From Pogona vitticeps (taxonomy: Eukaryota; Chordata; Lepidosauria; Squamata; Agamidae), in NCBI RefSeq assembly GCF_051106095.1, contig NC_135783.1, forward strand, positions 180,806,947-180,870,946: a stretch of DNA of 64,000 bases, written 5' to 3'. This document shows, in pieces, positions 47,336 to 60,409 of the stretch. The translations under genes were made by a program, and so were the position numbers. Under the pieces are notes generated by a model. The model made no database searches. It saw only the letters and a list, made by a program, of their open reading frames with translations, and had not been told where the DNA came from. Within the stretch, counting starts at the first letter, position 1. Every line of letters starts with the position of its first letter.

Positions 47336-47765
47336 AAAACAGCCTAGAATGTTGACTTCTGAGTAGGCCACCCCAACCAAATTGACTTAATGCATCAAGT
47401 AGAAGGAAATGTTGCCACCTGTTTTCCGCAATATCAATTTTATGTCAAAGTGGGTACTGGAAGGTGGATCCCGGGGATGTTTCATGGCCCATGACATCAA
47501 TCTCCTCTAGTGGGATGGGTGAACCTGGTTGGGCTGTTCTACTTGGAAGTTACCGTTCCAAACTGTTCTTCACAATATTGATTTTCTGCCCAGAATGGGT
47601 ACTGGAATGTTGTTTGGGATGTGTGTGTTTTGTGGCTGATCCTACTGGTCCCCTCTAGTTGCATGGGTCTGGAGAATTTGGTTGGGCTGTCCTACATGGA
47701 ACTCTCTGTTCCGGGTAGGTTTTCTGTTTTCTGCCTGGAATGGGTGTTTCACTCCAGTGGGTTTT
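47336..47765 (+). repeat. Degenerate tandem repeat, period about 140-150 bp
   Basis: Two partial units share 'GGGTACTGGAA', 'CCTCTAGT', 'TTGGGCTGT', 'CTACWTGGAA' and 'GTTCC' in the same order (about 47450-47575 and 47597-47715), and a third begins at about 47735 ('TGGAATGGGTGTTTC'). The units differ by many substitutions. Confidence 0.5.
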
Positions 47766-48784
47766 GGGGTAATAAAGAGTTAATGAAAGAGCAAGATTCA
47801 TTGGGTTTGAGGTTTAAAATGTAGTTTAGATGTTTGTTCAGCACATCCCACTGTTTTTGTTACCAGTTTTTATTAAGAAGTCCCCATTCTGTTCCAGGTT
47901 TCACCTAGTGCCATTATAATTCCATAACATAATACTAACCCCAGATCTTCTGGTTATGAAATGGCACAGAAAAGGTTCTCTTCCACTGGTAAAGGGGTAG
48001 GGCAGGTGGGAATGTGATCTGTCTCCTCCAAACTGCTAGTTATATCTGAGGACGAAACCTGGCAGTATTTCCACGTACGGTAGCCAGGGGTAACCTCCTA
48101 AACAGGTTGTTTTGACCTGTGCGTGCTGAACACTAGACAGAAGTGGAGCCTGTATAGCAATCATCTTCTCTGAATTCCCTAGAACAACATATTGTATCTC
48201 TGCTGAGAAAGGTGGGAGGACATGCCGGGTAGAGTGAAATTAGATTTGAACAAAACAGCTTTCAGGAATGTGTTGTGACTAAAGGCACACAGAAACAGCT
48301 TGGACAGGATTCTTATTCAATGAAATTTCGAGACTTTCAATGTAGTTGAAGAGTGGACAAACACACACATTTCTGATCCAACCCCTATTTCATATGCGGA
48401 TAGTGCTTGTGTTTGTGTGTCCATCAGTTTGAAGAATATGGTTGATTTAACAGGCTGCTTGTTTAGTTTGACTTTAGTAAGTTGTGAAACCATCATTGCA
48501 CAACTATTTTATGAACTCCCCAATTTAAAATAGTTCAAGTTTTTAAAATTAAAAAAACACTTTTAAGGAGATATGTGGGGGTAAATTTATTTTAAATAAA
48601 TAATCATAAATAAAATAAATTAAAAAGAGTTGGGGAAAAAGGTGCATTTTTATTATGTGGCCATGCACTCTTTTTTTCAGAGGACAATCTATGTGCAGGA
48701 TTGCCAAGTCTAGACCCAGTCTAGAGAACCACGGTAGACAGCAAGGGCTTCAAATTGCCCATCAGAGTTTCCATAACTGTATAC
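47766..48784. other. No gene recognised
   Basis: AT-rich, unique-looking DNA; runs of A/T near 48540-48640. Confidence 0.4.
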
Positions 48785-48922
48785 CAGAGGTTCCCAAACT
48801 TGGGTAACCCAGGTGTTCTTGGACTGCAATTCCCAGAAGCCTTCACCACCAGTTGCACTGGCCAGGGTTTTTGGAAGTTGCAGTCCAAGAACACATGGGT
48901 TACCCGAGGTTGGGAACCACTG
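48785..48922. mobile_element. Palindromic hAT MITE (CAGWGG type)
   Basis: 138 bp from CAGAGGTTCCC to GGGAACCACTG with inverted halves ('TGCAATTCCCAGAAGCC' against 'GTTTTTGGAAGTTGCA'). Flanks CTGTATAC and TTTTATAC agree at 6 of 8, so it is older than the copies at 40201 and 62589. Confidence 0.8.
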
Positions 48923-51900
48923 TTTTATACTAAATAGAGAATGTGCTGTTTCCTGTGTATCTCACCCTTTACATTAAAATATGTTCAAGAAAGCCATCCC
49001 CAATTCAGAAAGGGACTTGATTGCAACCTCAGAATTCCCCCGCCTGATAGTAAAAGACCATAAAATACTCTCACCGTATTTCTATTTTAATTATAGCATT
49101 TCCTTCCTAAATTTGCATCTGTACATACCAATTTATACACTTGATTGTAACCAAAAGGCCAAGACACTACCTGTCAATTAACACATCCAATTTTATTATG
49201 CAAAACAGTGCCTTCTTTTTGCTGATGCGCTTCCTCTTGTTTTGGCATGAAGAGCCATAGTAATTTGTAATGATGACATGGGGATTCTACAGAGCCATCC
49301 AGGGGTAGAGCACAGAATACTACTGGCTGGTAAGGTGGATATCTATAGACAAGTACCAGAAAAAGCCTTCAGTCTGAATCTGACCAGCTGTGATCAGTCA
49401 CTATCAAAAATAACTATCTAGATGGACCAGTGGTTCATTTATGTAGTTCTCTCAAAGCCCTCCGGCCCACAATGCCTGCTGCCCCTAGTCGGATGGATGA
49501 AGGTTCTGGGAGTTGTTGGCAAACACTTTTCCCACTGCTGCTTCTAGGCCAGGCAGCCCAACTGCCTGCTCCAGCATCAGCAGCCCTGATGGGTTCGTGG
49601 GTTGGTAAACTGAAGGCACGCAGGATGGCCATGCTTATTATTTGCTGATGCTAGCCAAAAGGAAAAAGAAAAGTAATGCCCCCAATCCTCCTGCGTAATG
49701 ATGAATAAATGGTGTAATTTTTGAAGCAAGTTCCTCCAAGTTAAGAAATTATCACCACAGACATTATCAACTACCCACTGAGTCACACAACTGACAATGT
49801 CTCCGTTGAGGCCTCAACTTAAAGCAGTTGGTCTCCGAAAGTGATGGCATTTGTCGTATGCCAGGATAACTAGGCAAGAGGATTTGGGCCAATCAAATCA
49901 AATAAAATAAAATCTTAATTTCCATGCAGAGGAAATCATTCAAACAAGTGTCTCCTCAACCACTTGTCTACTGCTACTTATATACTGTATATATATTAAA
50001 GCTACTTATATATATATATAATAAAGACCCTTCTCATTTTGGTTCCATCCATCCAAGCACAACATAGACAATTTTTGTAGTATGCTGAAATACCTTCTTC
50101 CTTTCCATAATCCGCTTTAAGAGGACAGACGTCCCTCTGCCTTGCAACGTACACATGATCAACATCCCAGGCTTTCAACGACCGCTTTTAAAGCCCCTAT
50201 CAGCCGCACCAGATCTTCCTTCACTTGAATATTCAGGGGATTGAGCTAGCCCCCCACCCCCGCTGTCACGCAACATTAAAATAAGAAGGCATACACAAGG
50301 CTGACATGAATTTGACAAAAAATTAATGATTTGTATATCACTTTAATGCCTTGAATCTGCATTTCATGTATGCTAATTAGGTCATAATGGGGCTGCTTGA
50401 GAACCGAACTGTCATCACGCTGCTGTGCAGGTTTCTGGAAGCGGAGATAGAGCGGCTTTCCCCCAGTTGGCTCGTTGCGTGTGTGTGCTGTAACCGGGCA
50501 GATCCATGAGCTGCAGTTTCTGCCGTTCCCTCCACTTTATACACAATTGTTTGGAGGATGTGGGGCTTTCATCTATCAGGGTTATAATGGCATATCTCAA
50601 AACAGGTAGTGCCTGGACTCCGCCATGCATCCTAGTGGGAAGAGGGTGTACAGTAGCTATATCCAAATGATTGATTCATGGACTTTTTAAGCTGTCACAT
50701 TCTATCTCATAGGGCAGCTGTCAGCTCCTCAGATACATGAAGTTGTATTTATGCAGCCCATTATGGGGGAAGGGTACCTTAACTCTCTTATTTATGGGCA
50801 GGCAAAGCTGTAAAACTTTAAGAAAAAAAAAAAAACAGCAGCGAGGAATTCAAAGTGGAGCTATATTTTATTCTCTCATTGAAAAGCCTTGCCTTATCTA
50901 GCAACTGCAGGAAAATAAGATCTTTGTTTTTTTTACATACAGATCTTCTCTCCAAGGCAGGAGCGGTGCTGGTGTTTCTGAAACAGAAGGAATCCTGACA
51001 AAAGGGAACTTGAGGGAGAGATGGTTAGTTTCCCCACCTGGCAACAGTGCACTTAAAAGTTGACTTTACCGCCCTGTGTGTTTTGGTCTTATTAATCCAA
51101 GTTGGGTCATTTATTTTCAATAACATGTAGCCCAGGTGGGCAATAAGGGCAGGCTTGGCAGTCAAATGTTTGCCCTCCCCCCCCCCAAATACCCCTTGTA
51201 TGGGCCACACTAGGCCTAGAAATGGCTAACTCTGGCCATTAAAACAATACAAAACACAAAGATGGGAGGTTGCATTTTCTTTGCAGGAGCCATTAGGTAG
51301 GGTTGTAACTAAGGTGGAGCGAAGGGAACCAAAATTTACAGGTGAATCTGTCCGTGAGTGTTTGGAAGATAAACAGAAGCATTTCCTGGCTGTATTGACT
51401 TTCCTTCCTTTCCTTTTGTAGAAAGCATATGCTTTCTCTTTTCAGTAAGGCAGGCGCCATATTTTTCTTCTTAATTCTCCTGGGGGTGGGGGCTGGTGTC
51501 CTTGCCTGAGGGTGGAATGGTGGAAGAGGGTGCCGTTGGCTCTGGGTGTCAAAATGGCTCGTTACAGCCCTGGCATTAAGGGATTCCTCTAACACAAAAA
51601 TCACAGCTCCTGGAGGACTCTGGGGGGTACAGATAGGGCTTCTTACATCCAGGTGTTTTATTTATTTTTTAAATCCTGGGATCCTTGATGGCTCAAAAAT
51701 ACCCCCTAAGGGCATGTGTGGGGGCCCCCAAGGCTGCACTTTGCTCACCCCAATGTAGGGAGAATCAGAAGTAGTCACCTCACGGTTCTACCCCTGATCC
51801 ACTCATGTTGAGAGCATGGGAGTGTCACTTTTTTAAAAAAACTCAACTCCCCAAATTCCCCAGGCAGCATGGGGATTCTGGGAGTTGTGCCCCACAAAAG

Positions 51901-52519
51901 TAACTTTCCCAGGCTCAGCTTCTGACTGCCCAAAGATTTCCTGATGGCTTGCATTTGAGGATGAAGAAGTTCATGAAAGCATTTGACCCTAGGCATCCGG
52001 GTGGTCTGAGCAGAGGGGAGGGGAGACCTACTTTGAAATGTGAAGGTGAGGCACCCCCTTCCGTCTCTGCTCTGGGTGTGTCAGATCTGTTCCTCCTTTA
52101 GGATGGCGCAAGTATCTTTTGTTACTGTATCTCTTTCCAGTTGGGATACTATATAAATCCTCAGCCTGTCAGGCCAGCAGCATTCTGTTCTTTGAGACTT
52201 CAGAGACAGAACATGAGGCAAAAAGGGGTAGTGGGTTAGGCGCCATGCAAATCACCCCAAGCTTCCTCCAGAGAGCAGTTCTTCTATATCATGCTTGGTA
52301 TGTATGGGTCAATGTAAAGTCATCAACTAAAGTAGCGACACCAGTATGGTCTGATAGCTGGATGCTGAGCAAGGCTTAGGGAAATTTGCTTTTAAACAAC
52401 TGCTGGGCCATGAGTAGCTTACCATTACTGGTAGAAACAAAATCATCATCATCGCAACCACCACCACCAGCTCCGCCATCATCAGAAGAATGATCCAAAG
52501 AATAATCAAAAGAATAAAT
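48923..52519. other. Mostly unique DNA, no gene recognised
   Basis: A TA-rich patch lies at 49985-50022. The block about 50270-50700 is repeat-free, with homeodomain-like TAATTAG sites (for example about 50376), and is a candidate regulatory segment. A TATA-like 'CTATATAAATCC' at about 52149 has no gene behind it that I can see. Confidence 0.35.
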
Positions 52520-52615
52520 AAAAAAGACAAAACCATGGTGGCACCTGAAAGACTGACTATTACATTTTAATGTGAGCCCTTGTGGACAAGTCCACTTCCT
52601 CAGACATAAGAGAGA
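52520..52615 (+). repeat. Fragment of an amniote interspersed repeat
   Basis: 'ATGGTGGCACCTGAAAGACT' and 'GGACAAGTCCACTTCCTCAG' match the family also seen at 1450-1560 and 30419-30622. Confidence 0.55.
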
Positions 52616-53348
52616 AATATATAATATGGCAACTATTTATATATGTCATCAAAATGCAGAGATTGTGGTTGGTTGGTAAGAAAGTCAATGGGTGTTTAAC
52701 ACTACGGTGGTATCCTCTTTGATATATAAGTATATGCCAATAAAGCTTGCGTTGTAAAGGATGGAAGAACTTATAGGAAGTTTTGTAAGCAGTTGCAATG
52801 ATGTGTGAATTGCGTCAGGCAACGGATGATCAGAAGAGCAACATCATTCAGCAAAACAGGATCCCCAAACTGGGTAGCAAAGAACCAGCCTGATTCATTG
52901 TTTTTTCTGGTTTGTCATTCAGATTGTGCCCATCTCTATTTAAGACTCTAGTTTACCTTTGACGTTTTTAAGGTGGATCTGTTAAGGAGGAAAATATATC
53001 TTGGGGAAACAGTAAAGTAAAATTATTGTAATTTCTATATTTGCTAGTGCCCTCAATGAATCCATTGAGATAGGTGTCTAGCATATGTACTGTATATATT
53101 TTACCTCAGATCTCTCTCTGGATTTTTGTCCTGTAGTTTCTTTATTCCAAAATGGCAACTTTTAGATTTTGTTTAGAATGTCTTGGTAAATTAAATGATG
53201 CTAAATGGGTTTCTGTGCGTTGCCATTCCTGACGTTTGATTTGTGCCCATTAATTCTTTTGCTTAACTTTCCTTGCCTAGTTGTTGGGAAATTAAAATGT
53301 TCTTCTGCAAACATTTGAGACAGAGCTGGATCAGGAACAGAAATGTAA

Positions 53349-53350
<2 letters not shown>
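52616..53350. other. No gene recognised
   Basis: A possible half of a TAGAGATG-type MITE ends at about 52939 ('GTGCCCATCTCTA'). Otherwise unique DNA. Confidence 0.35.

Positions 53351-53431
<81 letters not shown>
53351..53431. repeat. (TG)n microsatellite
   Basis: About 40 TG units, followed at 53451-53460 by a C run. The 125-codon frames across it on both strands are artefacts. Confidence 0.98.
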
Positions 53432-53435
<4 letters not shown>

Positions 53436-53460
53436 CACTTGCTGAAACACCCCCCCCCCC

Positions 53461-54310
53461 TTGTATCTCAATAAATTCTCTGGCTGATGAGGGCTGTTTT
53501 TGGTACCTGAACCTTAGGTATGGTTTTCCTCTCCTGTGTCTCTTCTCTCCTGAGTATGACATTGATGCTTGCCTGAAGCAAGCAACAAGCTCTCTCTTTT
53601 TTCTTCTACATATGAATGTGTTCAGAGCCACCTTGAGCAAGTACTTTTAGCCAGGCTGCTTTGAAACAAAATGGCCGGTGGGCCATATTTTCTTTGGTGC
53701 ATGTATTGTGTTGTGAGAGGTTGCCGCAGGATTTGAATGTCTATTTTGAAATATAATTTGTGTGAATGGCAGTGAGAAATGTCTTTGTAATGTTCTTGCC
53801 CTGACAGAGATAGGAAAGTGGGAAGGTGATGCTTTTCCTTGGCAGTTACTGGCCATGTAAATAAATTGGATTTGACAGTTGACCAGTTTGTCCCCACTAT
53901 TGCAAAATACTGTCAACTGACCACTCAAATAATAGTCAGATTTTTCAAGTATCATTTTTTAGGACAGTAACAACACCGCTGAAAAACTGTACTGTTAAAT
54001 AACAGCTGTCTTCTAGAAGAGTCTTGATACCACTTGCATTTAGACTTGGCTGTGGGGGTCTGGGAAATATCGTTCCCCTCACACCCCATAAAAAGGAAAG
54101 GGAAAAAAGGGGGAATGGAGGGAAAGAGATGGGGGGTTTGTTTGCCATCTCTGCAAAATTATAGAGGACCTGTCCTCCAACAGGAAATACAAATGAGTAA
54201 ATCTCATTCTCGAAACTACTGATGCACTTTACTGTGTCAAATACTGTGAGTTTGCTTCCTGCTTCCTTCTCAATCCTCTCTTTATATTTCCTGTTCAGTT
54301 CATGGGTCCA
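53461..54310. other. No gene recognised
   Basis: Unique-looking DNA with short frames and no assignable repeat. Confidence 0.4.
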
Positions 54311-54446
54311 GATAGATAGATAGATAGATGGATGGATGGATGGATGGATGGATGGATGGATGGATGGATGGATGGATGGATGGATGGATGGATGGATGGA
54401 TGGATGGATGGATGGATGGATGGATGGATGGATGGATGGATGGATG

Positions 54447-54487
<41 letters not shown>
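54311..54487. repeat. GATA/GGAT tetranucleotide array
   Basis: About 20 bp of GATA units, then about 120 bp of GGAT units, then about 40 bp of GATA units. GATA arrays (Bkm-type) are abundant in snakes and some lizards, including on sex chromosomes, but an isolated array says nothing about chromosome identity. Confidence 0.97.
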
Positions 54488-54488
<1 letters not shown>

Positions 54489-54996
54489 CAGGCTGTAGAA
54501 TTCAGTTTTTGAGGAGAATCTCAGGGCAAGGAGTACTTCCTCATATACAATATATAATGTTGTGCTCCCAAGTCAATTCTGATGTAGGACAGCCATTTCC
54601 AGGTGGTTTACAATTCCCTTTTGCTGGGAGCACTTCTGGGACTGTGCTGCTTGTCCAAGGCTGTATAGGCTGGCTTTTCTCCTGGGAGGTACAGTGGGGA
54701 ATTGAACTCTCAGTCTCTGGCTTTGCAACCACTGTAGCGATCACCCTGCTTTGGTTCAGGTAGAAGATTATTTGCATGTACCAAATGTAACAACCCCAGA
54801 CCTACTGGGATATGCCACAGTTTCACTAAGCTGCCACCAACCATTCCCTGTAAGGAGTCACACAGACCAGGAATGGATTTTTAACAAATAAAGGAATAAG
54901 GTTTATTTAAATAACACACAGGGAAAATAAACTGATCAAGTGAATAAGATACAGTAACGTGGCTTAGTCTCAATCATACATACACCAGTTTGGTTC

Positions 54997-56252
54997 GAAA
55001 ACACGCGTGTACGCTTGGACAGAGAGCAATCAGGAGTTTGCACATGCTAAAATGAGCTGAAGAGTCCAATTCAGCCAGCTATGCTACAACACTCCTTCTC
55101 ACAAGTCTGCCCACATAAGAACACCCTGGTACTCTCAGATATTATTGTGAAAAGGTCAAGTGGGCTTTGTAGTCCTTAGACTTAACTTGCACCACTGACA
55201 GGACTCTAAGTAAGTTAGGCCGAGGCAGCACTCTCAGATGACCCTATGACAAGTGTACTGTTCAGGAAACCAAATGAGTTTTATAATCTTTATTTTATTA
55301 AAGAAAAAGCATGTTACTAAGCCAAATTAACCCAAAACAAATAATCTAGCATTGTGCTGTTTAGTTACACAGATGTAGTGAGGCAAAGAAAACATAAAAA
55401 ATATAAAAGAGTTCAAAAATCCAAAAACCATTAAGATGAATAAAAACAATTCCAGTCCAGGAAATCATTAGTAAAAACAAGTTAATCCAAGTTGGTTATG
55501 AAAAGGCTATAGTCCTCAGTGATCCTATAGAATAAAAATCCCTAAACAAAAGTAAAAATCCATTATATGTCCCATAGTCCTTAGAAAAGAAAAATCCAGT
55601 AAATGTACCATAGTCCTTACTAAATTACAAGAGCATAGTCCATATGGAGTATTCCAAGAAAAGAAGTCCATAAAGAATATTCCATAGGTAACAGTCCATA
55701 GAGAATAGTCCATGCACAGTCCTTAGGAAAATCCCATAAGTCCAAAAGTAATCCAGCAAAGCATAGAAACCAGTCCATGTAGGTAGGCCACCACACTCTC
55801 TCTCAAGACATCAGGGTAAGTCCCATATGGCTGAAATGTAGGTCACGAATCACTGAAAGGTCGGTCTTGGAAAGACAAAGTCCATAGGTAAAAAGTTCCT
55901 TTTTCAAGAGTAACTGGCAAGGGCCTAATGCACCTTCCCACGATGTCATCCAATCAGAGTTCGTTACTAGGCAAACAGTCCTGTTACATCACATGAATTC
56001 TTTCTCATACACACCAGATGTTATTTGGGTTACGGTGGTTTCTCAAAGAGTCACAACATTTCCAATTATCTAATCACCCGGAGTCCTTCTCAGGCCTTCA
56101 GAATAACACTGTCTCTGCTCGCCTAGAAAACAACTTGTCAGCACAGCACAGATATTATATACAAAGAAACAAAATGGAACCTCTCTGGCTCACTTCATAA
56201 TTACAAAACCCATATGCCTTTAAAAGATTTTAACTTAAAAACCCATCTCATC
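54997..56252 (-). mobile_element. 1,256-bp insert of unknown family inside an LTR
   Basis: The right LTR reads straight through 'TTTGGTTCACACAG'. In the left LTR the sequence leaves after GGTTC at 54996 and returns at ACACAG at 56253. Only a 2-bp TC duplication is visible. The minus strand shows 'AATAAAATAAAG' near 55300 and many imperfect 'GGACTATRG' words (55480-55740). It could be a solo LTR of another family with an altered end, but TG...CA termini are not clear. It has no long reading frame. It post-dates copy 2. Confidence 0.7.
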
Positions 56253-56827
56253 ACACAGAACACCTTTAAATAAAGCACAGACCCTGAACCTATCAGTTCT
56301 GGCTAACCATACAGACACCTGAACCTATCAGGTTGGTACTGACTGACACACAGTAGTACCCTGTCTGACACACAGACTCCCACACCAGCTTCTTCTTCCC
56401 AGCTCTCCTCCAGCTTCTCCTAACTTCTCCACACAAACTCCACATATATATACAGTACAGCCCCTCCTCCTGATGTCCCGCCTTCCACTCCCCATAGGAT
56501 GGAACTTTCCCTCCAACCCATGACAGACAGGTAACATCAGTGCTGTATGTAACACCTCCCCTCTTTATAAGTTGTTTTGTAGGGGGAAAGCTAAGGTGCT
56601 TTTCTCCAAAAAACAACCTGGATCCAAAACATACAAAAACAGTTATACCATAACATACAATACCATACTTACTCTAGGATAAACATATCAATTAGGCATT
56701 TAAACTTTTACCATTTACAATACATCAAGTTACCTTTATTCATACAAACCAGGCATATTTAATAACCAGATACATTTAACCTTTGGCCACCAAAATATAT
56801 ACATAGTCCATGTTTCTTTCGCCGTCT

Positions 56828-59800
56828 TCATTCTTCAGGTCTTCTTGACAAGGCGTCAGCAACACAGTTCACTGACCCTCTGACCACCTTCACTTCAAAG
56901 TCATAGTCTTGTAGGTTTAAAGCCCACCTCATAAGTTTACTATTGTGGGTTTTCATTGTCTTTAACCATTGCAGTGGTGAATGGTCAGTGCACAGAATAA
57001 AATGTCTTCCCCAGATGTAAGGCTTGGCCTTCTGGATCGCGTAGACTATGGCCAGGCACTCCTTCTCCACGGTTGCCAGATGTCTCTCACCTTTCTGGAG
57101 CTTCCTACTCAGGTAGGACACTGGATGCTGGTCACCACTTTCATCCTCCTGGCAAAGAACTGCTCCTACCCCGCTGTTAGACGCATCGGTGTAGATGATG
57201 AACTCCCGGTCGAAGTCTGGAGCACGCAGCACTGGATGGTTGATGAGGGCCTCCTTCAACCTCTGGAACGCCTCCTCACAGTCGCTGGTCCACGGGATGC
57301 GGTCATCAGTCTTCTTCCTCGTCAGATCGGTCAGCGGAGCCGCAATCTCGCTAAACCTCGGGATGAACTTTCTGTAGTAGCCCACCAACCCAAGAAATGA
57401 TTTGACTTTTTTCTTGGTGTTGGGTCTAGGCCAATCACGAACTGCTTCTATTTTGGCCTCTAGGGGTTTTATCACTCCTCCCCCTACTATGTGACCCAAG
57501 TATTTTATTTCTGGGCTACCCAGCTGCAGTTTGTTCTCTTTGCAGGGCCTAGGCCAAAGCACTTCCTCACCTGGGTTAAAGTGCCTCTTCCTGCCTTCCT
57601 GGTCATCCCAAGCTTTCTTTCTGACCTTTCGAGCTTGCAGGTTTTCTGCTGCTAGCTCTAGGTTTCTCTTTAGATCATTCCTTAAAGAGTCTATATATGT
57701 CACAACATCTTGTGGGTCATCCTGGGTGATCTGCTCCCAAGTTTGTTTGATCAAATCGAGTGGCCCTTTCACCCTTCTCCCAAACAAAAGTTCAAACGGA
57801 CTGAACCCGGTACTGGCTTGTGGCACTGATCGATAAGCAAACAAAAGGGATTGCAGCTTCTGGTCCCAATTGTTTGGATTCTCTGCCAAGTAAGCCCTAA
57901 TCATGCGCATCAGAGTCCCATTGAACTTCTCCGTTAACCCATTACTTTCAGGGTGATAGGCAGTGGTTTCCTTGTGTTTAATTCCACAGATTTGCCATAA
58001 CCGTTTCATGAGCTTCGATGTAAACGATGCGCCCAAATCTGTGATTATTTCTGAGGCAAATCCCATCCTGGACATATACCCCACCAAGGCATCTGCCACT
58101 GTGTTAGTTTCAATGTTAGTCAAGGGTATGGCTTCAGGGTACCTCGTGGCATGGTCCACAATGGTGAGAATGAACCTGTTCCCCCTCTTTGTGGCCTTGG
58201 GCAAAGGTCCCACAATATCCACCCCTATACATTTGAACGGGGTGTCAATCACAGGCAAAGGGCACAACTTTGCTTTGGTCCTGTCACGGTTATTCCCCTG
58301 CCTCTGACACACATCACATTGTTTACAGAACTCCTTGATCTGCTTCCCTATTTCAGGCCAGTAAAAATTCTGTGTAATTCTCTGTTGTGTTTTGTTCACC
58401 CCTAAGTGCGCAGCAAACCTGTCAGAGTGCCCCCTTTGTAAGATCATGGGGCGATACTTTTCAGGTACCACTAGCTGACTTCTGATCCCATCTCCCCCTT
58501 TTGAGATATTCCTCAGGGTCTCTCTATATAAAATTCCCTTTTTCTCTCGAAATCTCACTGGGGTTTCAGGTGTTAGCTGGGCGTCTGTCACCTGTTCAAA
58601 ACACTTTTGGAGAGTGGCGTCTGCCTTTTGCTCTTGGCCAAATTTGCTGTCTGTGGTTAAGTTTTCCACCACAGCTTCTGAACTCCCCTCTGCTTCCGTC
58701 TCGGGCTCATCAGTACCCCCCTGAACTGTCCCTGTGGTGGCTTGTGAGCGTGTAATCACTAGCACCCATTTCACATGTTCAGCCAGGTCATTTCCCACGA
58801 GCACGGCTGCTGGCAGAGTCGATGAAATCGCTAGCCGCCAAACTCCCCTCCAGCCTTGAAAGTTCACAGGTACCTCAGCTACTGGCAGCGAGATCACCTG
58901 TCCCTCAATCCCTGCCACCTTTATGCTCTCATTTGGGATTATATACTCCCTAGGAATAATATCTGGATGGCACAGGGTCACCTGGGAACAAGTATCCCGT
59001 AGCCCCCTATACTGATGGTCAAGTATTCCTACGTCCACCCCTGCGGTTTCAAACAACTGTGAATCCGTTCTCACTAGTAAGCAGCGCTTGACTTCCACAA
59101 GAGGACCATTTTCCCCAGCCTGATCAGCAGATGTAACTGTTCCAGATTGAGTAGCCATGGCAACAGGCTCCCTCAGTGACAAGGAGCTTTGCTCTTTCTG
59201 GACACAGAACACAGCTTTTGGCTTGGTTCCACTCAAATCATGAGGCACATTTCCTTTTAGCTGCTTTAATTTCTCACACTCTGAGATTAGATGGCCCTTT
59301 CCTTGACAGAAATAACATTTTCTGCTGTATTTTGAGTCTTTCTCATCTGGTTTTGGTTTTCCCTCCAAAATCTGAGGTCTTTGTTTCATGTCTGAGGGCT
59401 TCCCTTCACCATGGGCCCCTCCCCCTTGCTGGTTTCTCTCTGGTCCCTGAGAGTACTTGCTGTAGGTTTCTTTAGGTTTACCTATAGATTTCCCCTCACC
59501 TAAGGGCTTTCTTATTTGGGAAATAAAATCTGCGATTTCGGCCGCCTCTGCCACAGATTTCGGTTTCCTTTCCCTCACCTGGAACTTCAGTTCCCCATGC
59601 AGGACTGAATAAAACTGTTCCAGCGCTATCAGGTCTTTGAGCTGCTGGTAGGTCTCTGTTCCCTCCTGAGATAGCCATTTCTCTAGCAGCCTCACCAGTT
59701 GGGCCCCCACTTGGGTAAAAGTCTGCTCTGGTTTCTTGGTGAGTGACCTGAATCTTTGCCTCAGCTGTTCCGCATTTATCCCATGTCTGGCAAACACCAG

Positions 59801-60409
59801 TTTCTTAAACTCTGCAAAATCTTTTAACAGCTCCTCTGGCATCTCTGCATAGACTTCTGCAAGGCTGCCACTGATTAAAGATCGCATGATGGTCATCTTC
59901 TCAGTTTCCCTTACTGAGAAGTCCACAAACGCTCTTTCCACTAGGGAAAAGAACACCTCTGGGCAATCTCCCTTGTGGTATACAGGGAACTTCTTCAGGT
60001 CAGTTTTAGACAATTGGCCTCTCTCAGAATCCCTATTGTTATTATTGTTCTGATTCATCAGTTCCAATTTTCTTAACTCAAACGCCATTTTCTCTTTTTC
60101 CAGAGCAATTTTTTCTCTCTCTAATCTTTCTTCTCTTTCCATTCTCTCTCTCTCTCTCCCTAATTCAAATTGTCTTTGCCTCTCTCTTTCCCTTTCCTCC
60201 ATTTCCCTCACCCTCAGTTCATGCTGTTGGGCTAGGAGTATTTTTCTGAGTTCTGGGTTCTGTTCTCCCGTGCTGTCATCCTGCACTGAGCCAAATTCCT
60301 CCTCAGAACCTTGGTCTACCTGGGGTTCCCTCACTTCACCCATTTCTGCCATTTGGCTTCGAGTCAAGGGCATAATCCCCCCCCAGAACAGGCTGCTTTC
60401 AAAAGTCAA
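56828..60409 (-). pseudogene. gag-pol-like reading frame of Gmr1-like copy 2
   Basis: One reading frame of 1,193 codons, closely similar along its length to the one at 17763-21326. Order: Glu/Arg-rich helical segment with a small length difference against copy 1, SCAN-like capsid, zinc knuckle 'CYFCQGKGHLISEC', protease-like stretch, integrase, RT/RNase H-type sequence. The two frames share the same overall incomplete pol architecture. Treated as a fossil. Confidence 0.9.

Noticed and set aside
52140-52200. A core promoter (TATA-like 'CTATATAAATCC')
   Set aside because: No gene, first exon or LTR structure could be found downstream, and such strings are common in AT-rich DNA.
53263-53650. 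125-codon frames on both strands with Thr-His or Cys-Val runs
   Set aside because: They are translations of the TG microsatellite. The same applies to frames at 2087-2469, 35709-35909 and 62399-62699.
54311-54487. Possible CRISPR-like or satellite array
   Set aside because: It is a simple GATA/GGAT tetranucleotide array with no spacers. Inferring a sex chromosome from Bkm-type repeats would be unsupported.
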